The translations under genes and the position numbers were made by a program. Positions 24,073 to 32,223 of a stretch of DNA of 35,935 nucleotides are shown one piece after another; the first letter of the stretch is position 1; each line of letters begins with the position of its first letter. The DNA is from Bacteroidales bacterium UBA1745 (GTDB lineage: Bacteria; Bacteroidota; Bacteroidia; Bacteroidales; UBA932), in assembly GCA_002314885.1 (NCBI GenBank), contig DCHT01000058.1, positions 55,559 through 91,493 of the forward strand, in the 5' to 3' direction. Under the pieces are notes generated by a model that was not told the origin of the DNA, did no database searches, and saw nothing but the letters and a program-made list of their open reading frames with translations.

Positions 24073-27000
24073 ATGAAGTCAAGATTCTTTAAGCTGATTC
24101 TGGGTGCCGCTACGGCATTCTCAGCACTTCTTGCTACTTCCTGCGAAGAGGAAATTCCTTTCATCATCCTCGACCAGGAAGCAGTGATCGTCGGTACTGA
24201 GACCGAAAAGGTCAACATCGACGTCAGAGCAAACATTCCTTGGACGGCAACATCAGAAGCTGATTGGTGCCACGTCTATGGCGATGCCGGCAACTACAAG
24301 GGCTCTTTCGAGGTCCTCGTTGATGCCAACACTTCCGTGAACTCACGCGTTGCTACCATCACAGTAGCAGGCGAGGGCGCACAGGTTTCTCTCATCATCA
24401 CCCAGAGCGGTTCATCGCTCGCTCTTACCGTTCCTGTTCCTGAGTATTCAATCAGCAATGAGGCTCAGCCACTCGACATCAAGTTCCTTGTTACCAGCCA
24501 GGAAGTTGTCGTTGACGCTATCAGCGAGGCTATGTGGGCTGAGGTTGTAAGCGTAAAGGACGGTACCTGCAAGATGCAGATCGCAGAGAACAAGACCGGC
24601 AAGGACCGTGAGGCAGCAATCACTTTCGTGACCAGCCACGGCAACAAGCCAGCCATCCTCGGCAGCACTCTCATCAAGCAGAGCGCAAAGGGTGTCCTCC
24701 TCGTCATTCCTGTTGAGGAGTATGTCGTAAGCAATGCATCCCAGAGGCTTCAGGTGAAGTATACCATCACCGACGAAGATGCTAAGGTAGAAGGTTCATC
24801 CAACTGCAACTGGATCGCTGTCGCAGGCGCACAGGGCGGTGTCGTTGACCTTACCGTTTCCGAGAACGCTACAGGCGAAGCTCGTACAGGCGTCCTCACC
24901 CTCGTTACCGTCACTACTGCCGGCGAGGCTGTGACCGCTACCACTACCATCAACCAGGCTGCTACCGAGAACATCCTCGACGTAGTTGTCGACAGTGTTG
25001 CATTCGCACCTGCAGGTGAGACTATCACCGTTCCTGTAGTAACCAACGCTACCATCACTGCAAGCTGCACTTCAGACTGGGTAACTGCTGCCGTCAAGGA
25101 CAATGCAGTTGCTTTCACTGCAGTAGCCAACAAGACCAAGGCCGCTCGCCTTGCATACGCTACCATCACCATCTCTTCTGACAAGGGCAAGCCGCTCACC
25201 AAGAAGGTTACCCTCACTCAGGAGCCTGTCGCAGAGGACGAGCTCAGCCTCCCTGTTGCTGAGATCAGCTTCCTCGCAGCCGGTGGCAAAGAGGCCCTTC
25301 CTTACAAGGCATCTGCAGCTGTTACCGTGAAGAGCAGCTCCGATTGGTGCACCGCAGAAGTCAAGGGTTCTGACATCGTTGTTACTGCAAAGGCCAACGA
25401 TACCGACAACAGCCGCAAGGCATACGTTACCGTTACCACTGAGAACGGCACTGCAGGCATCATCACCGTCCTTCAGGAGTGCGCTAACCCAGACGTTCTC
25501 GAAATCCCTGTAGCCGAAGTGAACTTCGACGGCGCAGCCGAGACTATCAAGGTGCCTTACGCATCTGACGCAGAGGTTACCGTCAAGACCAGCTCCGCTT
25601 GGCTTACTGCCGCAGTCAAGGACAATGACATTGAGATTTCAGCTACTGAGAACGCAGGCACCAAGCTCCGTCAGGGCTATGTTACCCTCACTACCGCTCA
25701 CGGTACTACCGGTATCATCACCGTCAACCAGGCTCCAGTCCTCGTGAACACTGAGGAACTCACTCTCCTCGTTTCCGAGCTCAGGGTTTCTGCCGACGCC
25801 GATTCTTACGTAATTCCATTCGCCGCTAATTCCGCAGTTACTGCACGCAGCAACAAGGAATGGTGCACCGTTACCGTAAAGGACAACGACGTCACTGCAA
25901 AGGTTGCTGCAAACACCGGCGACGAGCGTGAGGCATTCATCACTCTCACCACCAAGACTGGCGTTTCAGGCATCATCCATCTCTATCAGGACGCTGCCGA
26001 TGAGGACGAGACTACCGATGAGGTTACTGTTCTTGTAGAAGAGGTTGAGTTCACCGGCGATGGCGGCTCAATCAAGGTTCCTTACACTGCTGAGACTGAG
26101 GTTGCCGTCAGGACAAGCTCTCCTTGGATCACCGCAGCCGTTTCAGGCAGCGATGTTGAAATCACCGTTCCTGAGAACTGGTCAGGCGTTACCCGCAAGG
26201 GCTATGTAACTCTCCAGACCGCAGACCTCTACGCTGCAGTCATCACAGTTATCCAGGAAAGCAACATCCCTGAGATGAGCTTCAATGTTGAGGAACTCAC
26301 AGTGGATTACGCTACTTCTACCAACTATCTCCCTCTTACCGCTAGCGGCAACTGGAAGCTCGACAACACTGCTGACCAGATCCCTAACTGGATCACCATC
26401 ACTCCTGACTCAGGCGAGGGCAACGCAGTGCTTACTATCGTCACCAAGACCAACAAGTTCGCACGTTCACGTTCAACTCACCTCTCATTCACCAACACCG
26501 ACAGCAACATCTCTACTGTACTTACAGTAACTCAGGATGCAAACCCTAACGGTATCACTGATTACAAGCATCTCGGCCGCGGTTATGACACCAAGGGCAA
26601 GTATGCTGAGGAAAGTGGTGTGAAGGCTTCAGTCCTCGACTGCGATCTCCTCGCAGACGGCAACCATATTGCTGACATCCTCAACCCTAACTCTACTGAC
26701 GAGTCAATCTCAAGCGGTAAGACCCGTTCCGAGTTCGAGAACAGCTATTCTGCAAAGGTTGGTGTAAGCGGCAGCTACCAGCTGTTCACCGCTTCCGTTG
26801 AGGCCAACTTCTCTCTCAAGGCTCTCGGCACCGAAGAGTACAGCTTTGCAACTCTCCGCTCTATGACCAAGAAGCAGATCCTCAAGATCTACGACAACGA
26901 GACTGCAGCGGATCTCAAGTCTTGCGTCAGCGAAGGCTTCACCAATGACCTCAAGACCCTTGATGCCAAGGCCCTCGTCAGCAAGTATGGTACTCACGTG

Positions 27001-27972
27001 ATCACTGGTTTCTCTCTCGGTGGCGTGCTCGAGTACTCTATGGCTGCAGATGCAAGTGAGAGCTCTACAGAGATAAACTGGGGTACTGCAGTCAAGGCCG
27101 GCTTCGAGCAGGAAGGCGTCGGTGGCGCATCTGCTGAGGCAAGCTACGATCAGCTCAACAGCGTGAAGAACAGCGTAAGCGGCTTCGAGTCTACAATGAG
27201 CTGCCGCGGCGGTCAGAGCCAGTACACCTCCAACGCAGGCAGTGCTTCAGATAACGGCTTCACAGCAAGCGAGTATTCATCTTGGCTCTCAAGCCTCGAG
27301 GATGCAAATCTTTGGGTAATGGTTGACTACGAGGGCAGCAAGCTCATTCCTCTCTGGGAATTCATCGATGATGCTACTCTTGCCGCAAGTGTCGAGGAAT
27401 ACATCACCAAGACATACCTCGTTGGTTCATCTATTCCACAGGGCTCTGATTATACATCGTTTGCTCTGTATTTCGTACGTGCTTCCAATACGCACGCTGA
27501 TGGTATTTCCGACGATGCTACTGAATGGAGATTCAAACTCACATCCAATATGGATAACAAGGATGCCAGAACTGTGGCAGACTATATGAGTGGAGATCAC
27601 TTCTCCTTCTCTGACAAGAGCCCGTGGTCAAAGATTCTCGCAGGTGATGATATTAAGACTTCCGGTACTTATAGCGTGAACAAGAACAAGGCACATAGCA
27701 TGACTATCACGATATCTGGAAATAACCTTTCTGATCAGTTCTATGAGGATGATGGTACCAATGCCTCTAATGACAAGTATAGCGCTGTCACAATCACCCT
27801 CAATTCTGTAGCGGGAAATCCAACTGTCTGGACTTATATCGATTCTTCGAACAAGACTCAGACCGTTGAGGTTGGAGAGAGCTCAACAGGACTGTCAGTT
27901 GACAATACCATACAGCTCCTCTGCGCGAGCGACGGATTGACTCTCTACTTCAAACTCGGTCCTGCAAATTAA
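24073..27972 (+). CDS. BACON-repeat MACPF pore-forming-domain lipoprotein
   Basis: 1299 residues; lipobox LLATSC (Cys24), then EEE. Residues ~25-827 form nine BACON-like beta-sandwich repeats of 84-93 residues, each with a Trp-bearing strand (SSDWCTAEV, SSAWLTAAV, SSPWITAAV) and an ending such as GIITVLQE. Residues ~828-1116 are a MACPF domain: the signature YGTHVITGFSLGG (Tyr972-Gly-Thr-His) fits the Y-G-T-H-x7-G-G consensus, flanked by candidate membrane-insertion segments (SAKVGVSGSYQLFTASVEAN and AVKAGFEQEGVGGASAEASY). Residues ~1117-1299 are an unrecognised beta-rich C-terminal domain. MACPF proteins oligomerise into pores; Bacteroidales use shorter ones as secreted antibacterial toxins. 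It is the last gene of a three-gene unit with a strong terminator. Target is unknown; adhesion without pore formation is the alternative. Confidence 0.88.
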   Translation: MKSRFFKLILGAATAFSALLATSCEEEIPFIILDQEAVIVGTETEKVNIDVRANIPWTATSEADWCHVYGDAGNYKGSFEVLVDANTSVNSRVATITVAGEGAQVSLIITQSGSSLALTVPVPEYSISNEAQPLDIKFLVTSQEVVVDAISEAMWAEVVSVKDGTCKMQIAENKTGKDREAAITFVTSHGNKPAILGSTLIKQSAKGVLLVIPVEEYVVSNASQRLQVKYTITDEDAKVEGSSNCNWIAVAGAQGGVVDLTVSENATGEARTGVLTLVTVTTAGEAVTATTTINQAATENILDVVVDSVAFAPAGETITVPVVTNATITASCTSDWVTAAVKDNAVAFTAVANKTKAARLAYATITISSDKGKPLTKKVTLTQEPVAEDELSLPVAEISFLAAGGKEALPYKASAAVTVKSSSDWCTAEVKGSDIVVTAKANDTDNSRKAYVTVTTENGTAGIITVLQECANPDVLEIPVAEVNFDGAAETIKVPYASDAEVTVKTSSAWLTAAVKDNDIEISATENAGTKLRQGYVTLTTAHGTTGIITVNQAPVLVNTEELTLLVSELRVSADADSYVIPFAANSAVTARSNKEWCTVTVKDNDVTAKVAANTGDEREAFITLTTKTGVSGIIHLYQDAADEDETTDEVTVLVEEVEFTGDGGSIKVPYTAETEVAVRTSSPWITAAVSGSDVEITVPENWSGVTRKGYVTLQTADLYAAVITVIQESNIPEMSFNVEELTVDYATSTNYLPLTASGNWKLDNTADQIPNWITITPDSGEGNAVLTIVTKTNKFARSRSTHLSFTNTDSNISTVLTVTQDANPNGITDYKHLGRGYDTKGKYAEESGVKASVLDCDLLADGNHIADILNPNSTDESISSGKTRSEFENSYSAKVGVSGSYQLFTASVEANFSLKALGTEEYSFATLRSMTKKQILKIYDNETAADLKSCVSEGFTNDLKTLDAKALVSKYGTHVITGFSLGGVLEYSMAADASESSTEINWGTAVKAGFEQEGVGGASAEASYDQLNSVKNSVSGFESTMSCRGGQSQYTSNAGSASDNGFTASEYSSWLSSLEDANLWVMVDYEGSKLIPLWEFIDDATLAASVEEYITKTYLVGSSIPQGSDYTSFALYFVRASNTHADGISDDATEWRFKLTSNMDNKDARTVADYMSGDHFSFSDKSPWSKILAGDDIKTSGTYSVNKNKAHSMTITISGNNLSDQFYEDDGTNASNDKYSAVTITLNSVAGNPTVWTYIDSSNKTQTVEVGESSTGLSVDNTIQLLCASDGLTLYFKLGPAN
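24145..26553 (+). repeat. Nine tandem BACON-like domain repeats
   Basis: In-frame repeats of roughly 250-280 bases encoding residues ~25-827. Units 4-8 are most alike (shared AAVKDNDIEI, GYVTLTT and GIITV-type segments). Units 1-3 and 9 are more divergent, as expected if the array grew from the middle. Confidence 0.8.
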
Positions 27973-27995
27973 TGACAGAGTTTTGAAGACAAATC

Positions 27996-28027
27996 GAAGC
28001 CGACCCCTCGGGGCCGGCTTCTTTTTT
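27996..28027 (+). terminator. Strong intrinsic terminator after the MACPF gene
   Basis: A G+C-rich stem of about 11 pairs with one mismatch (27996-28006 with 28011-28021), a very short loop and six T. It ends the DUF3575-OmpA-MACPF transcript. Confidence 0.9.
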
Positions 28028-28033
28028 ATATGC

Positions 28034-28065
28034 CAAAAAGAAGGCCAGCCTCAGCGGACTGGCCT
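28034..28065 (-). terminator. Intrinsic terminator for the aroK-end transcript (minus strand)
   Basis: A perfect 7-bp stem (28042-28048 with 28059-28065) followed on the minus strand by a T-rich tract (TCTTTTT). It lies just past the shikimate kinase stop and beside the opposing terminator, so the two transcripts are separated back to back. Confidence 0.78.
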
Positions 28066-28070
28066 ATATA

Positions 28071-28583
28071 TTATATAAGGTAGAAAACCTCGTTGGCGAT
28101 GTCCTGGAGTTCGCGTCCGTCCGTCTCGACGATGTGCGTGGCGACGGCCTCGTAGGTCGGGCCTCGTTTGGAGAGCAGTTCCTCTATGCCGTTGCCGGCG
28201 AGCATCGGACGTTCCTTGGCGGCTTCCTCGAGCGTGCGCTTGCCGATGAGGTGCCGTCTTATGGTTTCTGCGGAAGCCTTGAGGTAGAAGCACTTGGTCT
28301 GCTCCTTTACGAGGGTGAAGCAGCGCTCGGTCATCACCGTGCCGCCTCCGAGGGAGAGCAGGACGTTCCCGCCCCTGAGAATGATCTCTTCGAGGCAGTC
28401 TGCCTCTATCTTACGGAAAACGGCCTCGCCATCCGTGGAGAATATCTCCGGAATGGCGCGACCGGTCTTTGCACTTATATACTGGTCGAGGTCGATGAAC
28501 TCATAGCCGCGGAGAGAATTCTGCAGCATCCTGCCGACAGTGGTCTTGCCACTGCCCATAAAGCCGGTGAGCGCAACGATCAT
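28071..28583 (-). CDS. aroK: Shikimate kinase
   Basis: 170 residues, the usual size. It phosphorylates shikimate to shikimate-3-phosphate with ATP in the aromatic amino acid pathway, in the cytoplasm. Visible motifs: Walker A GFMGSGKTT (residues 7-15), the shikimate-binding FIDLDQYI and FRKIEADCLEEI segments, the GGG core in LSLGGGTVM, and the lid region KRTLEEAAKERPMLAG. It starts 3 bases after the topoisomerase stop and is the last gene of the minus-strand group. Confidence 0.95.
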   Translation of the reverse strand: MIVALTGFMGSGKTTVGRMLQNSLRGYEFIDLDQYISAKTGRAIPEIFSTDGEAVFRKIEADCLEEIILRGGNVLLSLGGGTVMTERCFTLVKEQTKCFYLKASAETIRRHLIGKRTLEEAAKERPMLAGNGIEELLSKRGPTYEAVATHIVETDGRELQDIANEVFYLI

Positions 28584-28586
28584 AGC

Positions 28587-31331
28587 CTAGAACAGGGTTG
28601 GCTCGTCATCGAGGCTGAGGTCGAGGGCTCCGTCGTCTACGGTGCTCACAGGCTCTGCCGGGGCCTCTTCAACTTCTTCAACGACTGCACCGCCTTCCGG
28701 CTCGGCAGGCTCGACATCGTCCTCCGGCTTGTGGAGAGGCTCTGCGAACTCTACTGCCTTCAGGTCCATAGGACTGACTTTCTTGCCCTTCGCAGTGAGG
28801 CCCTTCTTGGCGATGAATTCCTCTGCATCGATGATCTCTGCCTCGCGATGCTCCCACTTGCCGCCGAATATGGCCTTGATCTGTGGGTGAAGGTCGTCGC
28901 TGAGTGCCACGAGATAGGAACCCTTTGCAGGGTTGATGTAGCAGACAGGATTATTGTCGTTTATGTCGAAACTGAACCTCTTTACGTAGAAGGCCTTGGC
29001 CTCGTTGTCCCAGTAGAGGGCCGTGAAGGTCTTGCCGAGGTCGAACTTCTCGATGCGGAGGAGTTCGCCCTGATATTTCACGCTCAGGTCGAAGTTGGTC
29101 GTGTAGTAGGTGCCGTCCTTGAAGATGGCCAGGATGTGGTCGCCTTCGCTGAACTGACCCAGATGGAGTCCGTGTCCGTCCTCGTTGAGGCGCTGGATGT
29201 CCTCGTCGAACCAGATATCCTTGCCGCCGATGGTGCTGACGCCCTTGCTCTTGAGCTGAATGCTCTGGATAGGGGTCTTGCTTACGAGGTTGCCCCTCGA
29301 AGTCTTGCCCTTGATGGCGAGGGTGGAGAAGTCGTATTCTGCCACGAGCTTCTTGAGCTTCATACGCGGACGCAGGCGGATGCGCACGGTCTCGGCCTCA
29401 CCGTTATGGTTGACGGTGAACCACATAATCTGGGAACCAGGGGTGCCGCAGGTGATGTCGTATTCCTTGTCGCGGGTCACTGAAGTGACTGCGAACCTCT
29501 TCGCGTAGTAGCAGGTGGACTTGCCTTCCTTGGTGTCGGTCTTGCCGTCGCGGTAGATGCAGTTGTAGATGGTACGCTCGTCATTGCGGTCGAATACGCC
29601 CACATAGAGGAGGTCCTGGCCATAGAAGGCCTTGTCGGTGACCTTGGTTATGAGGTATGTACCGTTCTTGCGTATGACGATGATCTCGGAGAGGTCGGAA
29701 CAGTCTGCGATGAACTCGCCGTTGTCGTCCTTCTTGAGGTTGATGCCCACGAAGCCCTCTGCGAGGTTCGCATAGAGCTTGGCGTTGTTGCTGACAACCT
29801 TGGTTGCGGTAATGCTCTCGAAGGAAGTGATTTCGGTGTGGCGCACGAACTTGTCGCCGTACTTCTTCTGGAGGTTCTGGAACCACTTGATGGTGAAGGC
29901 GGTGATGTGGTCGATGTCGTACTGCACCTGAGCCATTTCCTTCTCTATGCCCTTGAGCTTGTCCTCCACGGCCTTCGCGTCGAACTTGGAGATCTTCCTT
30001 ACCGGCTTCTCCACGAGCTTGAGGATGTCCTCCATCACGATCTCGCGGCGGAGCAGGCTCTGGTATTCCTTCATCTTCGCGAACACCTCGTCGAGCTGTT
30101 CCTCCCAGCTGCGGGATTCGTTGTTCTCGAGTATCTTGTAGATGCGGTTCTCGAAGAAGATCTTCTCCAGTGAGCTGTAGTGCCAGTCGTTGAGGAGTTC
30201 GTTCATCCTGATCTCGAGCTCCCACTTCAGCAGTTCGCGGGTGTGGTCGGTCGAGTAGCGGAGTATGTCGTCCACGCTGAGGAACTCAGGCTTGTGGTCG
30301 ACGATGACGCAGGCATTCGGGGATATGGACACCTCGCAGTCGGTGAAGGCGTAGAGTGCGTCGATGGTTTTGTCCGGCGAAACGTCGTTCGGCAGATGGA
30401 TGACGATCTTGGCAGCCTTGGTGGTGAGGTCGTCGATCTTCTTGATCTTGATCTTGCCCTTGTCCTTGGCCTTCATTATGCTTTCGCAGAGCATACCGGT
30501 GGTCTTGCTGAATGGGACCTCGGTGATCTCTATGGTGTTCTTGTCGATCTTCTCAATCTTTGCGCGCACCTTTATGACGCCGCCCCTCTGACCCTTGTTG
30601 TACTTGCTGCAGTCAGCGAAGCCGCCGGTAGGGAAGTCAGGGTAGATGGCGAATTCCTCGCCCTTCAGGATGGCTATCGAAGCGTCGATGAGCTCGTTGA
30701 AGTTGTGAGGGAGTATCTTCGATGCGAGACCCACGGCGATGCCCTCGGCGCCCTGTGCGAGCAGGAGAGGGAACTTGACAGGCAGTTCGATAGGCTCATC
30801 GAGCTTGCCGTCGTAGGTCTTCATGAAATTCGTGGTCTTAGGGTTGAAGACGACATCCTTGGCGAACTTGGACAGGCGGCACTCGATGTATCGGCCCGCT
30901 GCGTTAGGGTCACCGGTGATGATGTTGCCCCAGTTACCCTGGGTGTCTATGAGGAGGTCCTTCTGTCCGAGCTGGACGAGGGCTCCGAAGATGGACTGGT
31001 CACCGTGTGGGTGGTAGGCCATCACCTGGCCCACGACCTTCGCGGCCTTGGTCAGGGTACCGTCGTCGTTCACGTGCATTGCCTGGAGCACCCTGCGCTG
31101 CACCGGCTTCAGACCGTCCACGATATGCGGCACGGCCCTCTGCAGGATGACGTAGGATGAATAGTCCAGGAACCACTCCTTGAACATACCGGAAAGCTTG
31201 TACTTGCGGCTGTTCTCTCCGAGCAGTTTCTGGAAACGGCCTTCCTTGCCCTTGGCAACGGCTTCGGTTTCGTTCTCGTTTTCGAGTTCTTCCTCAGTGT
31301 TTATCTGGTTCTCGTCTTCGTAATCACTCAT
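28587..31331 (-). CDS. parC: DNA topoisomerase IV / gyrase subunit A
   Basis: 914 residues. The type IIA subunit that cuts and rejoins DNA. The catalytic tyrosine is Tyr148 in NAAGRYIECRLSKFA, preceded by Arg147. The quinolone-determining stretch reads HPHGDQSIFGALVQLGQ (residues 107-123), and the tower region and beta-pinwheel follow. An acidic N-terminal extension (~30 residues rich in Glu and Asn) and an acidic Glu/Pro/Val tail flank the core, as commonly seen in Bacteroidetes ParC-type proteins. I see no clear gyrase GyrA-box, so ParC is preferred over GyrA; no partner B subunit is in the window. The start overlaps the end of era by 8 bases. Confidence 0.88.
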   Translation of the reverse strand: MSDYEDENQINTEEELENENETEAVAKGKEGRFQKLLGENSRKYKLSGMFKEWFLDYSSYVILQRAVPHIVDGLKPVQRRVLQAMHVNDDGTLTKAAKVVGQVMAYHPHGDQSIFGALVQLGQKDLLIDTQGNWGNIITGDPNAAGRYIECRLSKFAKDVVFNPKTTNFMKTYDGKLDEPIELPVKFPLLLAQGAEGIAVGLASKILPHNFNELIDASIAILKGEEFAIYPDFPTGGFADCSKYNKGQRGGVIKVRAKIEKIDKNTIEITEVPFSKTTGMLCESIMKAKDKGKIKIKKIDDLTTKAAKIVIHLPNDVSPDKTIDALYAFTDCEVSISPNACVIVDHKPEFLSVDDILRYSTDHTRELLKWELEIRMNELLNDWHYSSLEKIFFENRIYKILENNESRSWEEQLDEVFAKMKEYQSLLRREIVMEDILKLVEKPVRKISKFDAKAVEDKLKGIEKEMAQVQYDIDHITAFTIKWFQNLQKKYGDKFVRHTEITSFESITATKVVSNNAKLYANLAEGFVGINLKKDDNGEFIADCSDLSEIIVIRKNGTYLITKVTDKAFYGQDLLYVGVFDRNDERTIYNCIYRDGKTDTKEGKSTCYYAKRFAVTSVTRDKEYDITCGTPGSQIMWFTVNHNGEAETVRIRLRPRMKLKKLVAEYDFSTLAIKGKTSRGNLVSKTPIQSIQLKSKGVSTIGGKDIWFDEDIQRLNEDGHGLHLGQFSEGDHILAIFKDGTYYTTNFDLSVKYQGELLRIEKFDLGKTFTALYWDNEAKAFYVKRFSFDINDNNPVCYINPAKGSYLVALSDDLHPQIKAIFGGKWEHREAEIIDAEEFIAKKGLTAKGKKVSPMDLKAVEFAEPLHKPEDDVEPAEPEGGAVVEEVEEAPAEPVSTVDDGALDLSLDDEPTLF

Positions 31332-32217
31332 CGTATCCGAATTTTTTCAGTTCTCTCTTGCTCTCCCTCCAGTCCGGGTCAACCTTGACATAGAGGCTCA
31401 GGAACACTTTTGTCTGGAAGAAGTCTTCCATATCGATGCGGGCCTGAGTGCCCACCTTCTTGAGGGAGGCACCGCCCTTTCCAATGATAATGCCTTTCTG
31501 GGAATCGCGCATCACGTAGATGACACCGCGTATGTCGTAGCGGTCGTGGCCTTCCTTGAATTCCTCTATCTCGACCTGGCAGCAGTAAGGGATTTCCTGG
31601 CTGAAGTTGAGGAAGATCTTCTCGCGGATGATCTCCGATGCGAAGAATCTGAGGTTCTTGTCGGTGAAGGTGTCCTTGTCGAACCAAGGAGGTGCGACAG
31701 GGAGGCTGCCCACGATTGCGTCGAAGATGTTCTCGAGGTTGAACCTCTCCTGGGCTGATGCAGGGAAGATGACCGCTTTAGGCAGCTTCTCCTTCCACCA
31801 CGCCATCAGTTCGAGCACCTTCTCCTGGGTGCTGATGTCGATCTTGTTGATGACCAGCACTACAGGGCAGTCGATGCGGCTGAGCTTGTCGATGTATTCT
31901 ACGTTCTTGTCGGCTTTCTCGACGGTGTCGGTGACATATAATATGATGTCTGCGTCTCCGATTGCCGTCTCCACGAAGTTCATCATACTCTGCTGGAGAC
32001 GGTAGTTAGGCTTCAGGATGCCGGGCGTGTCGGAGTAGACTATCTGGTAGTCATCTCCGTTCACGATTCCCATAATCCTGTGCCTGGTCGTCTGGGCCTT
32101 GGCCGTGACGATGGAAAGACGCTCCCCGACGAGGGCGTTCATCAGAGTGGACTTGCCCACGTTCGGGTTGCCGATGATGTTTACGAAGCCGGCGCGATGC
32201 TTAGTCTGTTCAGGCAT
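31324..32217 (-). CDS. era: Ribosome-assembly GTPase Era
   Basis: 297 residues, standard length. The N-terminal GTPase domain has G1 GNPNVGKST, G2 region AKAQTTRHRI, G3 DTPGI, G4 NKID and G5 SAQ. The C-terminal KH domain carries GIIIGKGGASLKKVG, which binds the 3' end of 16S rRNA during 30S maturation. It lies between the RluB-type pseudouridine synthase (6 bases upstream) and the topoisomerase gene (overlap of 8 bases), so the three are probably co-transcribed. Confidence 0.96.
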   Translation of the reverse strand: MPEQTKHRAGFVNIIGNPNVGKSTLMNALVGERLSIVTAKAQTTRHRIMGIVNGDDYQIVYSDTPGILKPNYRLQQSMMNFVETAIGDADIILYVTDTVEKADKNVEYIDKLSRIDCPVVLVINKIDISTQEKVLELMAWWKEKLPKAVIFPASAQERFNLENIFDAIVGSLPVAPPWFDKDTFTDKNLRFFASEIIREKIFLNFSQEIPYCCQVEIEEFKEGHDRYDIRGVIYVMRDSQKGIIIGKGGASLKKVGTQARIDMEDFFQTKVFLSLYVKVDPDWRESKRELKKFGYDE

Positions 32218-32223
32218 ATTCTA

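Noticed and set aside
28134..29483. 449-codon plus-strand open frame over the parC and aroK region
   Set aside because: It lies antisense to two clearly recognised genes, spans their junction and has no family motifs; it is a by-product of G+C-rich third positions.
30180..31160. 326-codon plus-strand open frame opposite parC
   Set aside because: Shadow of the topoisomerase reading frame; no recognisable motif.
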